From positions 1-18,731 of the forward strand of contig NZ_JACRTE010000022.1 in the NCBI RefSeq assembly GCF_014385105.1: 18,731 bases of DNA, written 5' to 3'. Below are positions 5,797 through 12,609 of the stretch, one piece after another. This DNA is from Qingrenia yutianensis. Its GTDB lineage: Bacteria > Bacillota > Clostridia > UMGS1810. Made by a program: the position numbers and the translations under genes. Positions within the stretch are counted from its first letter, which is position 1. Every line of letters begins with the position of its first letter. The notes under the pieces are model-generated. The model ran no database searches and had not been told where the DNA came from. It saw only the letters and a list, made by a program, of their open reading frames with translations.

Positions 5797-6048
5797 TTAG
5801 GATTTTGCTTCTACAAACCACTTTCCGTTTTCTTCGTCGAACAGAAATGTGGGCTTGCCGCAAATCTGTACCGTGTAGCGGATACCGGTTCCTCCGACTT
5901 TGGTGGAAGCCGCACGGCATTTCTGAATTACACGGTCTATCTCATATTTTTCATCATTCTCAAACTTGATGAAATTCGGACGAGCCGTCCCATCAGGTCT
6001 GTGTGTTACATTTACTTCAACATAAACTTTTCTTCTATCGGATTCCAT
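5797..6048 (-). CDS. Unknown small protein in the polymerase operon
   Basis: This 83-residue protein has no family I recognise. It is mixed alpha/beta in look, begins MESDRRKVYVEVNVTHRPDG and contains the segment GGTGIRYTVQICGK, with strand-like alternation. ATG 6046-6048 lies two bases after the stop of the UmuD-like gene, and GAGGTA overlaps that stop, so it is a tightly coupled operon member. No signal peptide or membrane segment is visible. By context it may serve the polymerase or the regulatory switch. Confidence 0.6.
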   Translation of the reverse strand: MESDRRKVYVEVNVTHRPDGTARPNFIKFENDEKYEIDRVIQKCRAASTKVGGTGIRYTVQICGKPTFLFDEENGKWFVEAKS

Positions 6049-6050
6049 TT

Positions 6051-6350
6051 CTATACCTCGTAATTTCTCAAAGTCAAAACCAATCTTCCCAAGTGCTTGT
6101 ATCCGTCGATGTTCTTATCCGACACCCTGTACTTAGGTCGGTCATCTCCGGCAGTATTGATGTAACAGGAAAGCCTTCCTTTCTTAAAGCGTTTTTTCCG
6201 GTCAAAGAACAGGAACATTCCCTCATATATACCGTAGTCGGTAAAATGGTTTCCGCCGTCCGCACGGAAGATAACAATATCTTCGCTGCACCCCTGCAAA
6301 AAGCAGTCGGGTATCGTAACATAAGCCGTAACCTCTTTTTCGTCAATCAC
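6051..6350 (-). CDS. UmuD/LexA S24-like protein lacking the catalytic serine
   Basis: This 99-residue protein directly follows the Y-family polymerase. The segment FRADGGNHFTDYGIYEGMFL (28-47) and the following FFDRKKRFKKGRL match, position for position, the S24 core of UmuD and LexA (consensus GDSMxxxGIxDGDxxxVD...GDIV). The GDSM serine is replaced by Gly-Asn-His. A final beta strand HLGRLVLTLRNY fits the S24 C-terminus. It lacks any DNA-binding domain, so it resembles processed UmuD' in size and probably acts as a non-cleaving polymerase partner. The start is GTG 6348-6350, six bases after GGAGGG; the gap from the umuC stop is 12 bases. The homology is by eye and should be treated as likely, not certain. 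Confidence 0.55.
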   Translation of the reverse strand: MIDEKEVTAYVTIPDCFLQGCSEDIVIFRADGGNHFTDYGIYEGMFLFFDRKKRFKKGRLSCYINTAGDDRPKYRVSDKNIDGYKHLGRLVLTLRNYEV

Positions 6351-6362
6351 ATTAAGCCCTCC

Positions 6363-7598
6363 TTAACCGACCATACCTGTCGGCATAGTGATTTCAGCTT
6401 TTTTCGGTGGTAGCCGCAGGTTCTGACACAGAACCCCATTCCTTATGCTGTCCTTTCCGAAACGCCGTCTGATTTCTTCAACACACTTTTCCATTCGCTC
6501 CAATTTGTCCTGCTTGGCGGCGTCCATAAACATATCTATTTGACGGGGCGTGTCTTGTGGAACAAGATTTATGGCTTGTACCGTCACAGAACGGATAGGG
6601 TTATTCCACCCATATCTTTTTTCAAACAACTGAAAAGCGGTCTTTGCAATAATCATCGGAGACTGTGTAGGAAGTGCAATCTTCGTCTGCCATTGCCTTG
6701 TATTGAGTGTGTTGTCTCTAATATGTATTGCGACACCTTCTGCACTCAGTCCGTGAACACGGAGCTTGTGTCCGATGTCTTGGGTTAACTCGAGAAACAC
6801 GGGCCACACCTGCTCCGGTTTCTCTAAGTCTGCTACCGTTGTTATACCGTGTCCTACGCTTTTTATAGGAGAAACGAAGTCTTTCTTGGCAACAAGGGAA
6901 AGGTCGTTACCATTGGCATAGTTCCATAAAACTACTCCGTTCTTTCCTAATCTTCTGCGTAAGAACTCAGGGTCGGTATTCGCTAAATCCCCGATGGTAC
7001 GAATACAATAGCTGTCAAGCACTCGCTGGGTTGCCCGTCCTACACCGAGCAGGTCAGCGGCAGGAAGTCCCCAAATCTTTTCTTTGAATGTGTCCTTTGG
7101 AATTACGGTTACTGCGTCCGGTTTCTTCATATCCGAGCCGAGCTTCGCAAATATCTTATTAAAGGAAACACCCACAGAAATCGTCAAGCCGAGTTCAAAC
7201 TTCATAGTCTCACGAATTTCATTTGCCACCTTTTCCGGCGAACCGAAAAGGCTTTCTGTCCCGCTAATATCCAGCCAACACTCGTCCATACCATACGGTT
7301 CAACTTGGTCGGTATATCGCTCATAAACGCTTCTCGCAAGCTTTGAGTATTTGATATACTCCTCATAATGGGGCGGCACTACAACCAAGTCCTTGCACTT
7401 CTGTTTAGCCTGCCATACTGCGTCCCCGGTTTTCACATCAAAAGCCTTTGCTTTGTAGTTCTTTGCAAGCACGATACCGTGTCGTTCCTCCACAGAGCCG
7501 CAGACAGCAATCGGATATTTCTTCAATGCGGGGTCGAGCATACATTCGACGCTGGCATAGAAGTTATTCATATCACAATGAAGTATGCTTCGTAACAT
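6363..7598 (-). CDS. umuC: Y-family DNA polymerase (UmuC/DinB-like), mobile-element type
   Basis: This 411-residue protein is a complete translesion polymerase. The palm begins with HCDMNNFYASVE (catalytic D9), the second metal site is GMDECWLD (D105, E106), and the nucleotide/finger segment SVGVSFNKIFAKLGSDMKKP follows. A helix-hairpin-helix region is near LLGVGRATQRVL and the little-finger domain occupies about 240-345. QIDMF (353-357) matches the sliding-clamp binding motif, so it should work at the replication fork. The start is ATG 7596-7598 after AAGGGGG. It is the first gene of a five-gene minus-strand operon driven by a near-consensus promoter with palindromic operators. Its S24-like neighbour suggests a UmuDC-like complex. 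Mutagenic SOS polymerases of this kind are common ICE cargo in Firmicutes. Confidence 0.92.
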   Translation of the reverse strand: MLRSILHCDMNNFYASVECMLDPALKKYPIAVCGSVEERHGIVLAKNYKAKAFDVKTGDAVWQAKQKCKDLVVVPPHYEEYIKYSKLARSVYERYTDQVEPYGMDECWLDISGTESLFGSPEKVANEIRETMKFELGLTISVGVSFNKIFAKLGSDMKKPDAVTVIPKDTFKEKIWGLPAADLLGVGRATQRVLDSYCIRTIGDLANTDPEFLRRRLGKNGVVLWNYANGNDLSLVAKKDFVSPIKSVGHGITTVADLEKPEQVWPVFLELTQDIGHKLRVHGLSAEGVAIHIRDNTLNTRQWQTKIALPTQSPMIIAKTAFQLFEKRYGWNNPIRSVTVQAINLVPQDTPRQIDMFMDAAKQDKLERMEKCVEEIRRRFGKDSIRNGVLCQNLRLPPKKAEITMPTGMVG

Positions 7599-7612
7599 TT
7601 TTAGAACCCCCT

Positions 7613-7640
7613 TGACATTTTGGGTAGTTTGGTGTACACT
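7613..7640 (+). promoter_or_regulatory. Promoter for the XRE repressor and ImmA genes
   Basis: TTGACA (7613-7618), a 16-bp spacer and TACACT (7635-7640) read rightwards, giving a leader of about 100 bases before the repressor ATG at 7747. It lies inside the 5' leader of the umuC-type operon, which is read the other way. Confidence 0.6.
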
Positions 7641-7646
7641 ATGTGT

Positions 7647-7716
7647 AGTTCAACTTCCCAATTCATATTATATACACTTCAACTGTACTTGTCAAGAGCA
7701 AATGGGTAGTTCAACT
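7647..7716. repeat. Three operator-like 9-bp palindromes between umuC and the repressor gene
   Basis: AGTTCAACT (7647-7655), ACTTCAACT (7676-7684) and AGTTCAACT (7708-7716) are palindromes around a central C, the middle one with a single change. Centres are 29 and 32 bp apart, close to three helical turns. A partial fourth copy may lie at 7625-7633. They flank and overlap both promoters and are the likely binding sites of the neighbouring XRE repressor. Confidence 0.7.
7667..7695 (-). promoter_or_regulatory. Consensus promoter of the umuC-type operon
   Basis: On the minus strand TTGACA (7695-7690), a 17-bp spacer and TATAAT (7672-7667) match the sigma-A consensus perfectly. Transcription would start near 7660 and reach umuC at 7598. 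One palindromic operator lies in the spacer and others flank it, so the strong promoter is probably repressed in the resting state. Confidence 0.85.
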
Positions 7717-7746
7717 GTAAATATTCTTTTAAGGAGTGAAATCACA

Positions 7747-8157
7747 ATGACATTCGGTGAAAAAGTCAAGGCTGAAAGAACAAAGCTTGGTATGAGTCAA
7801 GATGAGTTGGCAGCTAAAATCGGCGTAACCCGACGCATAATTGGTTCTTATGAAAATGATAAATCCCGTCCGAGAGGAATGGAAAGATATAAGAAGCTGG
7901 CAGAATCCTTAAATGTAAATGTGAATTATCTGCTGTCTGAGGACGACGCTTTCATCGCCGATGTAGAGGATAAGTACGGACGCAGAGGAGCAAGACAGGC
8001 TCAGGAGTTGCTTGCAGAAGTTACCGGTCTGTTTGCCGGCGGCGAAATGGCTGACGAGGATATGCGTGAAATGGTTGACGCCATTCAGGAAGCCTATCTT
8101 ATTGCAAAGAAAAACAATAAAAAATACACCCCGAAGAAATACCGCAAAGACGAGTAA
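7747..8157 (+). CDS. XRE-family repressor (ImmR-like)
   Basis: This 136-residue protein has an N-terminal Cro/CI helix-turn-helix (about 5-60): GEKVKAERTKLGMSQDELAA, then IGVTRRIIGSYENDKSRP. The C-terminal half (about 65-136) is acidic and then basic, without a S24 self-cleavage domain, as in ImmR-type repressors that need a separate protease. I chose ATG 7747-7749, with AAGGAG before it; the longer open frame upstream crosses the operators and promoters and is not plausible. The next gene is an ImmA-type protease, the standard ImmR-ImmA pair known from ICEBs1. It probably binds the palindromes at 7647-7716 and represses the polymerase operon. Confidence 0.85.
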   Translation: MTFGEKVKAERTKLGMSQDELAAKIGVTRRIIGSYENDKSRPRGMERYKKLAESLNVNVNYLLSEDDAFIADVEDKYGRRGARQAQELLAEVTGLFAGGEMADEDMREMVDAIQEAYLIAKKNNKKYTPKKYRKDE

Positions 8158-8257
8158 TCCTCGAAGTGAACTAAGTCCAATATATGGGACATATAATAGT
8201 TTATAATTTATTATAGGGTTAATATCCGATATACTATAATATGGGAGGTGAGCCGGA

Positions 8258-8791
8258 TTGGGGTATTACACTACGGCTGAGATTGTGAAAATCGTAAACA
8301 AGCTCATTGACCGCTGCGGTACTCGTGACCCATACAAGGTCGCAAAAGAGCTTGGTATCAATATAATCTACCGAAATTTTGACAAGCAGCGTGGAGCATA
8401 TAAAGTTATTCTGAAGAACCGCTTTGTTTTTCTTAAAAACGGTATGCACCCGGTCGTGGAGCAGATAGTGCTATGGCACGAAATCGGACACGATGTTCTC
8501 CACAGGCAAGAAGCGGTTGCTGTCGGCGGGTTCAAAGAGTTCAACATCTTTGATATGAGAGAGAACCGTATGGAGTATGAAGCAAATATCTTCGCTTCTC
8601 AGGCTTCGCTCCCGGACGACACCATTTTGGAATACATTGAAAACGGCTATGACATTCAGCAGATTGCACGGGCAATGTGTTCTGACATAAACCTGATTGC
8701 TCTGAAAGTGGATACGCTGATTGCACAGGGCTATCAACTTCGCAAACAGGAACACCAAAACGATTTTCTTAAATACAATCACAAAATGTAA
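8258..8791 (+). CDS. ImmA-type anti-repressor metalloprotease
   Basis: This 177-residue protein carries HEIGHD (H74, E75, H78) and the downstream RMEYEANIFASQASLP with an acidic third ligand (E106 or E108), the ImmA/COG2856 signature. In ICEBs1, ImmA cleaves the repressor ImmR after DNA damage or quorum signals and so releases excision. Here it follows an ImmR-like gene on the same strand by 100 bases. The start is TTG 8258-8260, with GGGAGGTG nine bases before it. The intergenic stretch is very AT-rich and contains TATAAT-like words, so a further promoter is possible. The gene ends in a strong hairpin terminator that overlaps its stop codon. Confidence 0.88.
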   Translation: MGYYTTAEIVKIVNKLIDRCGTRDPYKVAKELGINIIYRNFDKQRGAYKVILKNRFVFLKNGMHPVVEQIVLWHEIGHDVLHRQEAVAVGGFKEFNIFDMRENRMEYEANIFASQASLPDDTILEYIENGYDIQQIARAMCSDINLIALKVDTLIAQGYQLRKQEHQNDFLKYNHKM

Positions 8792-8832
8792 GACCGTCAA
8801 GTCTCGAATGTTGAGATTTGACGGTCTTTTCG
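8790..8832. terminator. Bidirectional terminator between ImmA and the broken HxlR gene
   Basis: AAGACCGTCAA (8790-8800) pairs with TTGACGGTCTT (8818-8828), extended inward by TCTC/GAGA across one mismatch, and is followed by TT on the plus strand. It overlaps the ImmA stop codon and ends the converging HxlR-type frame as well. Confidence 0.75.
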
Positions 8833-9070
8833 TTATTTATTACATTTTTCTTTATAATCTTCGCCCCAACTCCACATAGCGTCGAGAATAGGTTTCAAGC
8901 TTTGTCCCAATTCTGTCAGAGAGTATTCTACTCTCGGCGGAACTTCAGCATACACTTTTCGATTAACGAGTCCGTTTTCTTCCATATCACGAAGCTGAGC
9001 AGTCAAAACCTTTTGAGAAACGCTGCCGATTGATTTTTTTAATTCACCGAAACGCTTTGTACCCGGCAGT
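8833..9070 (-). pseudogene. HxlR-family regulator, N-terminus lost
   Basis: Reading on the minus strand to TAA 8833-8835, the frame gives GTKRFGELKKSIGSVSQKVL, then LRDMEENGLVNRKVYAEVPP, and a C-terminal EYSLTELGQSLKPILDAMW. This is the winged-helix core and C-terminus of a HxlR/MarR-like regulator (about 75 of a usual 105-120 residues). The first 35 or so residues, including the normal start and first helix, are missing: upstream of about 9065 similarity ends and a TGA appears. The break coincides with the left edge of the tet(W)-bearing insert, so the insertion or an associated deletion most likely destroyed the gene. Confidence 0.7.
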
Positions 9071-9179
9071 AATGCTCATGTACGGTAAAGAAGCAAGCAA
9101 CCGAAAACAATAGATAGACCGCCAGCACTACACTATTCCGAACCAAAGACCAAAAGATAAGCATTTTGAGAAAATCTAA

Positions 9180-9371
9180 ACTTTTGGATTTTCCTACAAT
9201 GCCGACTACGGCGGAATCCCTCCCACTCCTTATATATTTCTTTCTGTATACATTGAATTTGTATTTAGTAAAATGCAGACAACACCACGGATCGGCTTTT
9301 GGCTGGACAATTCCAACCAAACACCGCAGCAGACAGTAGAAACCATTCTGAACGCTAGGAAGCCGGTATGA
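9180..9371 (+). pseudogene. Open-frame remnant upstream of tet(W)
   Basis: A 63-codon plus-strand frame after a TAA at 9177-9179 ends with RIGFWLDNSNQTPQQTVETI and stops at TGA 9369-9371. The last 30 residues look like a genuine protein C-terminus, vaguely like the tail of a small P-loop kinase. The earlier part does not look coding and no good start or ribosome site is present. I read it as the 3' scar of a gene carried along with tet(W). The rest of 9070-9410 shows nothing I can name. Confidence 0.35.
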
Positions 9372-9410
9372 TTGTTACATATAAGGGGAAGAAAAATTTC
9401 TTTTAGATAC

Positions 9411-9439
9411 TTGCTTTCCTAAAACTGATGTGATATAAT
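9411..9439 (+). promoter_or_regulatory. tet(W) promoter
   Basis: TTGCTT (9411-9416), a 17-bp spacer and TATAAT (9434-9439). It lies 30 bases ahead of the leader peptide start, the same arrangement as in tet(M). Confidence 0.85.
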
Positions 9440-9468
9440 AATTCTATTCCAGAAAAGGAGTAAAAAAT

Positions 9469-9492
9469 ATGCGGCAAGGTATTCTTAAATAA
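9469..9492 (+). CDS. tet leader peptide
   Basis: ATG CGG CAA GGT ATT CTT AAA TAA encodes MRQGILK, with AGGAG eight bases upstream. An almost identical leader precedes tet(M). Ribosome stalling or pausing in it is thought to control the attenuators downstream. The segment 9474-9487 can pair with the complementary 9565-9582 region. Confidence 0.75.
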   Translation: MRQGILK

Positions 9493-9528
9493 AACTATAA
9501 TCAAATAGTGGGAACAAAGGATTATGAT

Positions 9529-9556
9529 AGTCCCTTTTGTAGGGGCTTAGTTTTTT
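9529..9556 (+). terminator. First tet(W) leader attenuator
   Basis: AGTCCC (9529-9534) pairs with GGGGCT (9542-9547), and a run of six T follows at 9551-9556. It lies in the leader between the MRQGILK peptide and tet(W), as in the tet(M) leader. Confidence 0.65.
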
Positions 9557-9660
9557 GTACCCAATTTAAGAATACTTTTGCCTTATCAATTTTGACATAT
9601 CCCCAAAAACAGCACTCACAAACAGGTGTATGCTGTATATGTGTATGTCCGCAACTTATA

Positions 9661-9699
9661 ATCCCCAGTGGTAAAAGTATTTTACTGCTGGGGATTTTT
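9661..9699 (+). terminator. Second tet(W) leader terminator
   Basis: ATCCCCAGTGGTAAAA (9661-9676) pairs with TTTTACTGCTGGGGAT (9679-9694), with one mismatch, and is followed by T-rich sequence. It stands 34 bases before the tet(W) start, so transcripts must read through it for resistance to be expressed. Confidence 0.8.
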
Positions 9700-9733
9700 A
9701 TGCCCTTTGGGGCTGTAAAGGGAGGACAATCAC

Positions 9734-11653
9734 ATGAAAATAATCAATATTGGAATTCTTGCCCATGTAGACGCTGGAAAGACGACCTTGACGGAGAGCC
9801 TGCTATATGCCAGCGGAGCCATTTCAGAACCGGGGAGCGTCGAAAAAGGGACAACGAGGACGGACACCATGTTTTTGGAGCGGCAGCGTGGGATTACCAT
9901 TCAAGCGGCAGTCACTTCCTTCCAGTGGCACAGATGTAAAGTTAACATTGTGGATACGCCCGGCCACATGGATTTTTTGGCGGAGGTGTACCGCTCTTTG
10001 GCTGTTTTAGATGGGGCCATCTTGGTGATCTCCGCTAAAGATGGCGTGCAGGCCCAGACCCGTATTCTGTTCCATGCCCTGCGGAAAATGAACATTCCCA
10101 CCGTTATCTTTATCAACAAGATCGACCAGGCTGGCGTTGATTTGCAGAGCGTGGTTCAGTCTGTTCGGGATAAGCTCTCCGCCGATATTATCATCAAGCA
10201 GACGGTGTCGCTGTCCCCGGAAATAGTCCTGGAGGAAAATACCGACATAGAAGCATGGGATGCGGTCATCGAAAATAACGATGAATTATTGGAAAAGTAT
10301 ATCGCAGGAGAACCAATCAGCCGGGAAAAACTTGCGCGGGAGGAACAGCAGCGGGTTCAAGACGCCTCCCTGTTCCCGGTCTATTATGGCAGCGCCAAAA
10401 ATGGCCTTGGCATTCAACCGTTGATGGATGCGGTGACAGGGCTGTTCCAACCGATTGGGGAACAGGGGGGCGCCGCCCTATGCGGCAGCGTTTTCAAGGT
10501 TGAGTACACCGATTGCGGCCAGCGGCGTGTCTATCTACGGTTATACAGCGGAACGCTGCGCCTGCGGGATACGGTGGCCCTGGCCGGGAGAGAAAAGCTG
10601 AAAATCACAGAGATGCGTATTCCATCCAAAGGGGAAATTGTTCGGACAGACACCGCTTATCAGGGTGAAATTGTTATCCTTCCCAGCGACAGCGTGAGGT
10701 TAAACGATGTATTAGGGGACCAAACCCGGCTCCCTCGTAAAAGGTGGCGCGAGGACCCCCTCCCCATGCTGCGGACGACGATTGCGCCGAAAACGGCAGC
10801 GCAAAGAGAACGGCTGCTGGACGCTCTTACGCAACTTGCGGATACTGACCCGCTTTTGCGTTGCGAAGTGGATTCCATCACCCATGAGATCATTCTTTCT
10901 TTTTTGGGCCGGGTGCAGTTGGAGGTTGTTTCCGCTTTGCTGTCGGAAAAATACAAGCTTGAAACAGTGGTAAAGGAACCCACCGTCATTTATATGGAGC
11001 GGCCGCTCAAAGCAGCCAGCCACACCATCCATATCGAGGTGCCGCCCAACCCGTTTTGGGCATCCATCGGACTGTCTGTTACACCACTCCCGCTTGGCTC
11101 CGGTGTACAATACGAGAGCCGGGTTTCGCTGGGATACTTGAACCAGAGTTTTCAAAACGCTGTCAGGGATGGTATCCGTTACGGGCTGGAGCAGGGCTTG
11201 TTCGGCTGGAACGTAACGGACTGTAAGATTTGCTTTGAATACGGGCTTTATTACAGTCCGGTCAGCACGCCGGCGGACTTCCGCTCATTGGCCCCGATTG
11301 TATTGGAACAGGCATTGAAGGAATCAGGGACGCAACTGCTGGAACCTTATCTCTCCTTCACCCTCTATGCGCCCCGGGAATATCTTTCCAGGGCTTATCA
11401 TGATGCACCGAAATACTGTGCCACCATCGAAACGGTCCAGGTAAAAAAGGATGAAGTTGTCTTTACTGGCGAGATTCCCGCCCGCTGTATACAGGCATAC
11501 CGTACTGATCTGGCCTTTTACACCAACGGGCAGAGCGTATGCCTTACAGAACTGAAAGGGTATCAGGCCGCTGTCGGCAAGCCAGTCATCCAGCCCCGCC
11601 GTCCAAACAGCCGCCTGGACAAGGTGCGCTATATGTTTCAGAAGATAATGTAA
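9734..11653 (+). CDS. tet(W): Tetracycline ribosomal protection protein Tet(W)
   Basis: This is a full-length 639-residue EF-G-like GTPase that binds the tetracycline-blocked ribosome and releases the drug. The G1 motif AHVDAGKT (10-17), the G3 DTPGH (74-78) and the G4 NKID (128-131) are intact, and EF-G-like domains III-V follow up to the C-terminus ending DKVRYMFQKIM. I recognise the sequence as Tet(W) rather than Tet(M) or Tet(O), with only a few differences from the type I remember. The start is ATG 9734 after GGGAGGA. The gene is clearly richer in G+C than the backbone around it, a sign of separate origin. Expression is controlled by the leader peptide and two attenuators upstream. It reads opposite to the ICE backbone. 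Confidence 0.97.
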   Translation: MKIINIGILAHVDAGKTTLTESLLYASGAISEPGSVEKGTTRTDTMFLERQRGITIQAAVTSFQWHRCKVNIVDTPGHMDFLAEVYRSLAVLDGAILVISAKDGVQAQTRILFHALRKMNIPTVIFINKIDQAGVDLQSVVQSVRDKLSADIIIKQTVSLSPEIVLEENTDIEAWDAVIENNDELLEKYIAGEPISREKLAREEQQRVQDASLFPVYYGSAKNGLGIQPLMDAVTGLFQPIGEQGGAALCGSVFKVEYTDCGQRRVYLRLYSGTLRLRDTVALAGREKLKITEMRIPSKGEIVRTDTAYQGEIVILPSDSVRLNDVLGDQTRLPRKRWREDPLPMLRTTIAPKTAAQRERLLDALTQLADTDPLLRCEVDSITHEIILSFLGRVQLEVVSALLSEKYKLETVVKEPTVIYMERPLKAASHTIHIEVPPNPFWASIGLSVTPLPLGSGVQYESRVSLGYLNQSFQNAVRDGIRYGLEQGLFGWNVTDCKICFEYGLYYSPVSTPADFRSLAPIVLEQALKESGTQLLEPYLSFTLYAPREYLSRAYHDAPKYCATIETVQVKKDEVVFTGEIPARCIQAYRTDLAFYTNGQSVCLTELKGYQAAVGKPVIQPRRPNSRLDKVRYMFQKIM

Positions 11654-11734
11654 CGTCTTGCGCAATGCAAGCGTTCATTGCTGGCTATTGCGAAATATCA
11701 TTGATAAAATCAGTATCAGAGAGGAGAAACTATT

Positions 11735-12199
11735 TTGAACCAGGAACAGACGAATATTACAACAGGAAAGCAAATACGTCATCTGCGAACACAATTGGGA
11801 ATGACACAGGAAGAACTAGCCGGGGAATTGAATGTTACCCGGCAGGCACTATCGAATTGGGAGAGAGATGTTAATGAACCCGATTTAAATATGTTGAAAA
11901 AAATTTGCTTTCTTTTTGGAGTCAACATGGACGATTTTGCGAAGGAGGTAATAACAAAGATGGAAACATATGAAAAAAAGGAGAAACGACAATTTAATAA
12001 GTACGATATGGCAATTGGACTTTTTTATGGTGTTGGTATATTTCTTGGCATTGGTATTTTCTTTGTTGGCGGTTTTATGACAATGTCAGGTGCAGGGTGG
12101 GGAGCATCACTATTTGGCGGTGGCTGTTTTTCTCTTGTATTTGGCTTGATATGCCATGCAGTTATTACATTGAGAAGAAATGAAAAACGAGAATTATGA
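11735..12199 (+). CDS. XRE-type regulator with membrane segments
   Basis: This 154-residue protein has an N-terminal helix-turn-helix (about 8-65): GKQIRHLRTQLGMTQEELAG, then NVTRQALSNWERDVNEPDLN. A charged linker (75-88) and two hydrophobic segments follow (about 93-115, GLFYGVGIFLGIGIFFVGGF; and about 120-146), suggesting a DNA-binding protein anchored in the cytoplasmic membrane. The start is TTG 11735-11737 after GAGGAG. It lies 81 bases after tet(W) but is much more AT-rich, so it probably was not part of the original tet(W) unit. Its target is unknown. It overlaps the next gene by 20 bases. Confidence 0.75.
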   Translation: MNQEQTNITTGKQIRHLRTQLGMTQEELAGELNVTRQALSNWERDVNEPDLNMLKKICFLFGVNMDDFAKEVITKMETYEKKEKRQFNKYDMAIGLFYGVGIFLGIGIFFVGGFMTMSGAGWGASLFGGGCFSLVFGLICHAVITLRRNEKREL

Positions 12200-12569
12200 C
12201 GATAACGAAAACTCGATGACAGCGGAAGAATTTCTTGATTTTATGCGGAAGAACAGAAGGACTGTCCCCAATGAAAAGCGTATAGCTAATAAAGATAAAT
12301 TTATATGGGCAGTCAGTGAGTTATCGGAAACCTATGAAATTGACGCAGATTTGATAGAGGACGATGACGGATATACCGCATCTCTCTATATGAACTATGC
12401 TTCATATAACGGATATATAAAGAAACTGCTTGGACTTATTTTTATCTTGTCCGATGACTTTTCTGTGTTCGAAGCGAAAGATAATAGAGACAGCGATTTG
12501 TTGATGTGTTTTACTTATCACACGCACAATGTCTATCTGAAAGATAGAGAAATAACAGATTTTGAATAA
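12180..12569 (+). CDS. Unknown acidic protein downstream of the membrane XRE regulator
   Basis: This 129-residue protein starts at ATG 12180 and overlaps the end of the XRE-type gene, so the two are likely cotranslated. It is acidic, with charged helices near EEFLDFMRKNRRTVPNEKR and a mixed alpha/beta second half containing LLGLIFILSDDFSVFE. No signal peptide and no convincing membrane segment are seen. I do not recognise a family. The pairing with a membrane-anchored regulator could mean a partner or sensor role, but nothing in the sequence proves it. A terminator follows directly. Confidence 0.6.
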   Translation: MKNENYDDNENSMTAEEFLDFMRKNRRTVPNEKRIANKDKFIWAVSELSETYEIDADLIEDDDGYTASLYMNYASYNGYIKKLLGLIFILSDDFSVFEAKDNRDSDLLMCFTYHTHNVYLKDREITDFE

Positions 12570-12576
12570 TGTACTT

Positions 12577-12609
12577 GATGGCTACTCGAACGAGCAGCCA
12601 TCTTTTTTT
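12577..12609 (+). terminator. Intrinsic terminator closing the inserted segment
   Basis: GATGGCT pairs with AGCCATC, with inner CTCG/CGAG around AA, followed by seven T. Its T-run overlaps the stop codon of the oppositely oriented CHAP hydrolase gene, so the right boundary of the insert lies here or just to the left. Confidence 0.8.

Noticed and set aside
7585..7746. Longer N-terminus for the XRE repressor, starting at 7585
   Set aside because: It would translate through both promoters and the operators; the ATG at 7747 has AAGGAG and starts directly at the conserved helix-turn-helix.
9039..9320. A 93-codon minus-strand frame overlapping the junction left of tet(W)
   Set aside because: It crosses the break point of the HxlR gene and the plus-strand gene scar, has no recognisable family and no good ribosome site.
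10712..11155. A 147-codon minus-strand frame inside tet(W)
   Set aside because: Antisense to an intact, recognised gene; long because of the high G+C of tet(W).
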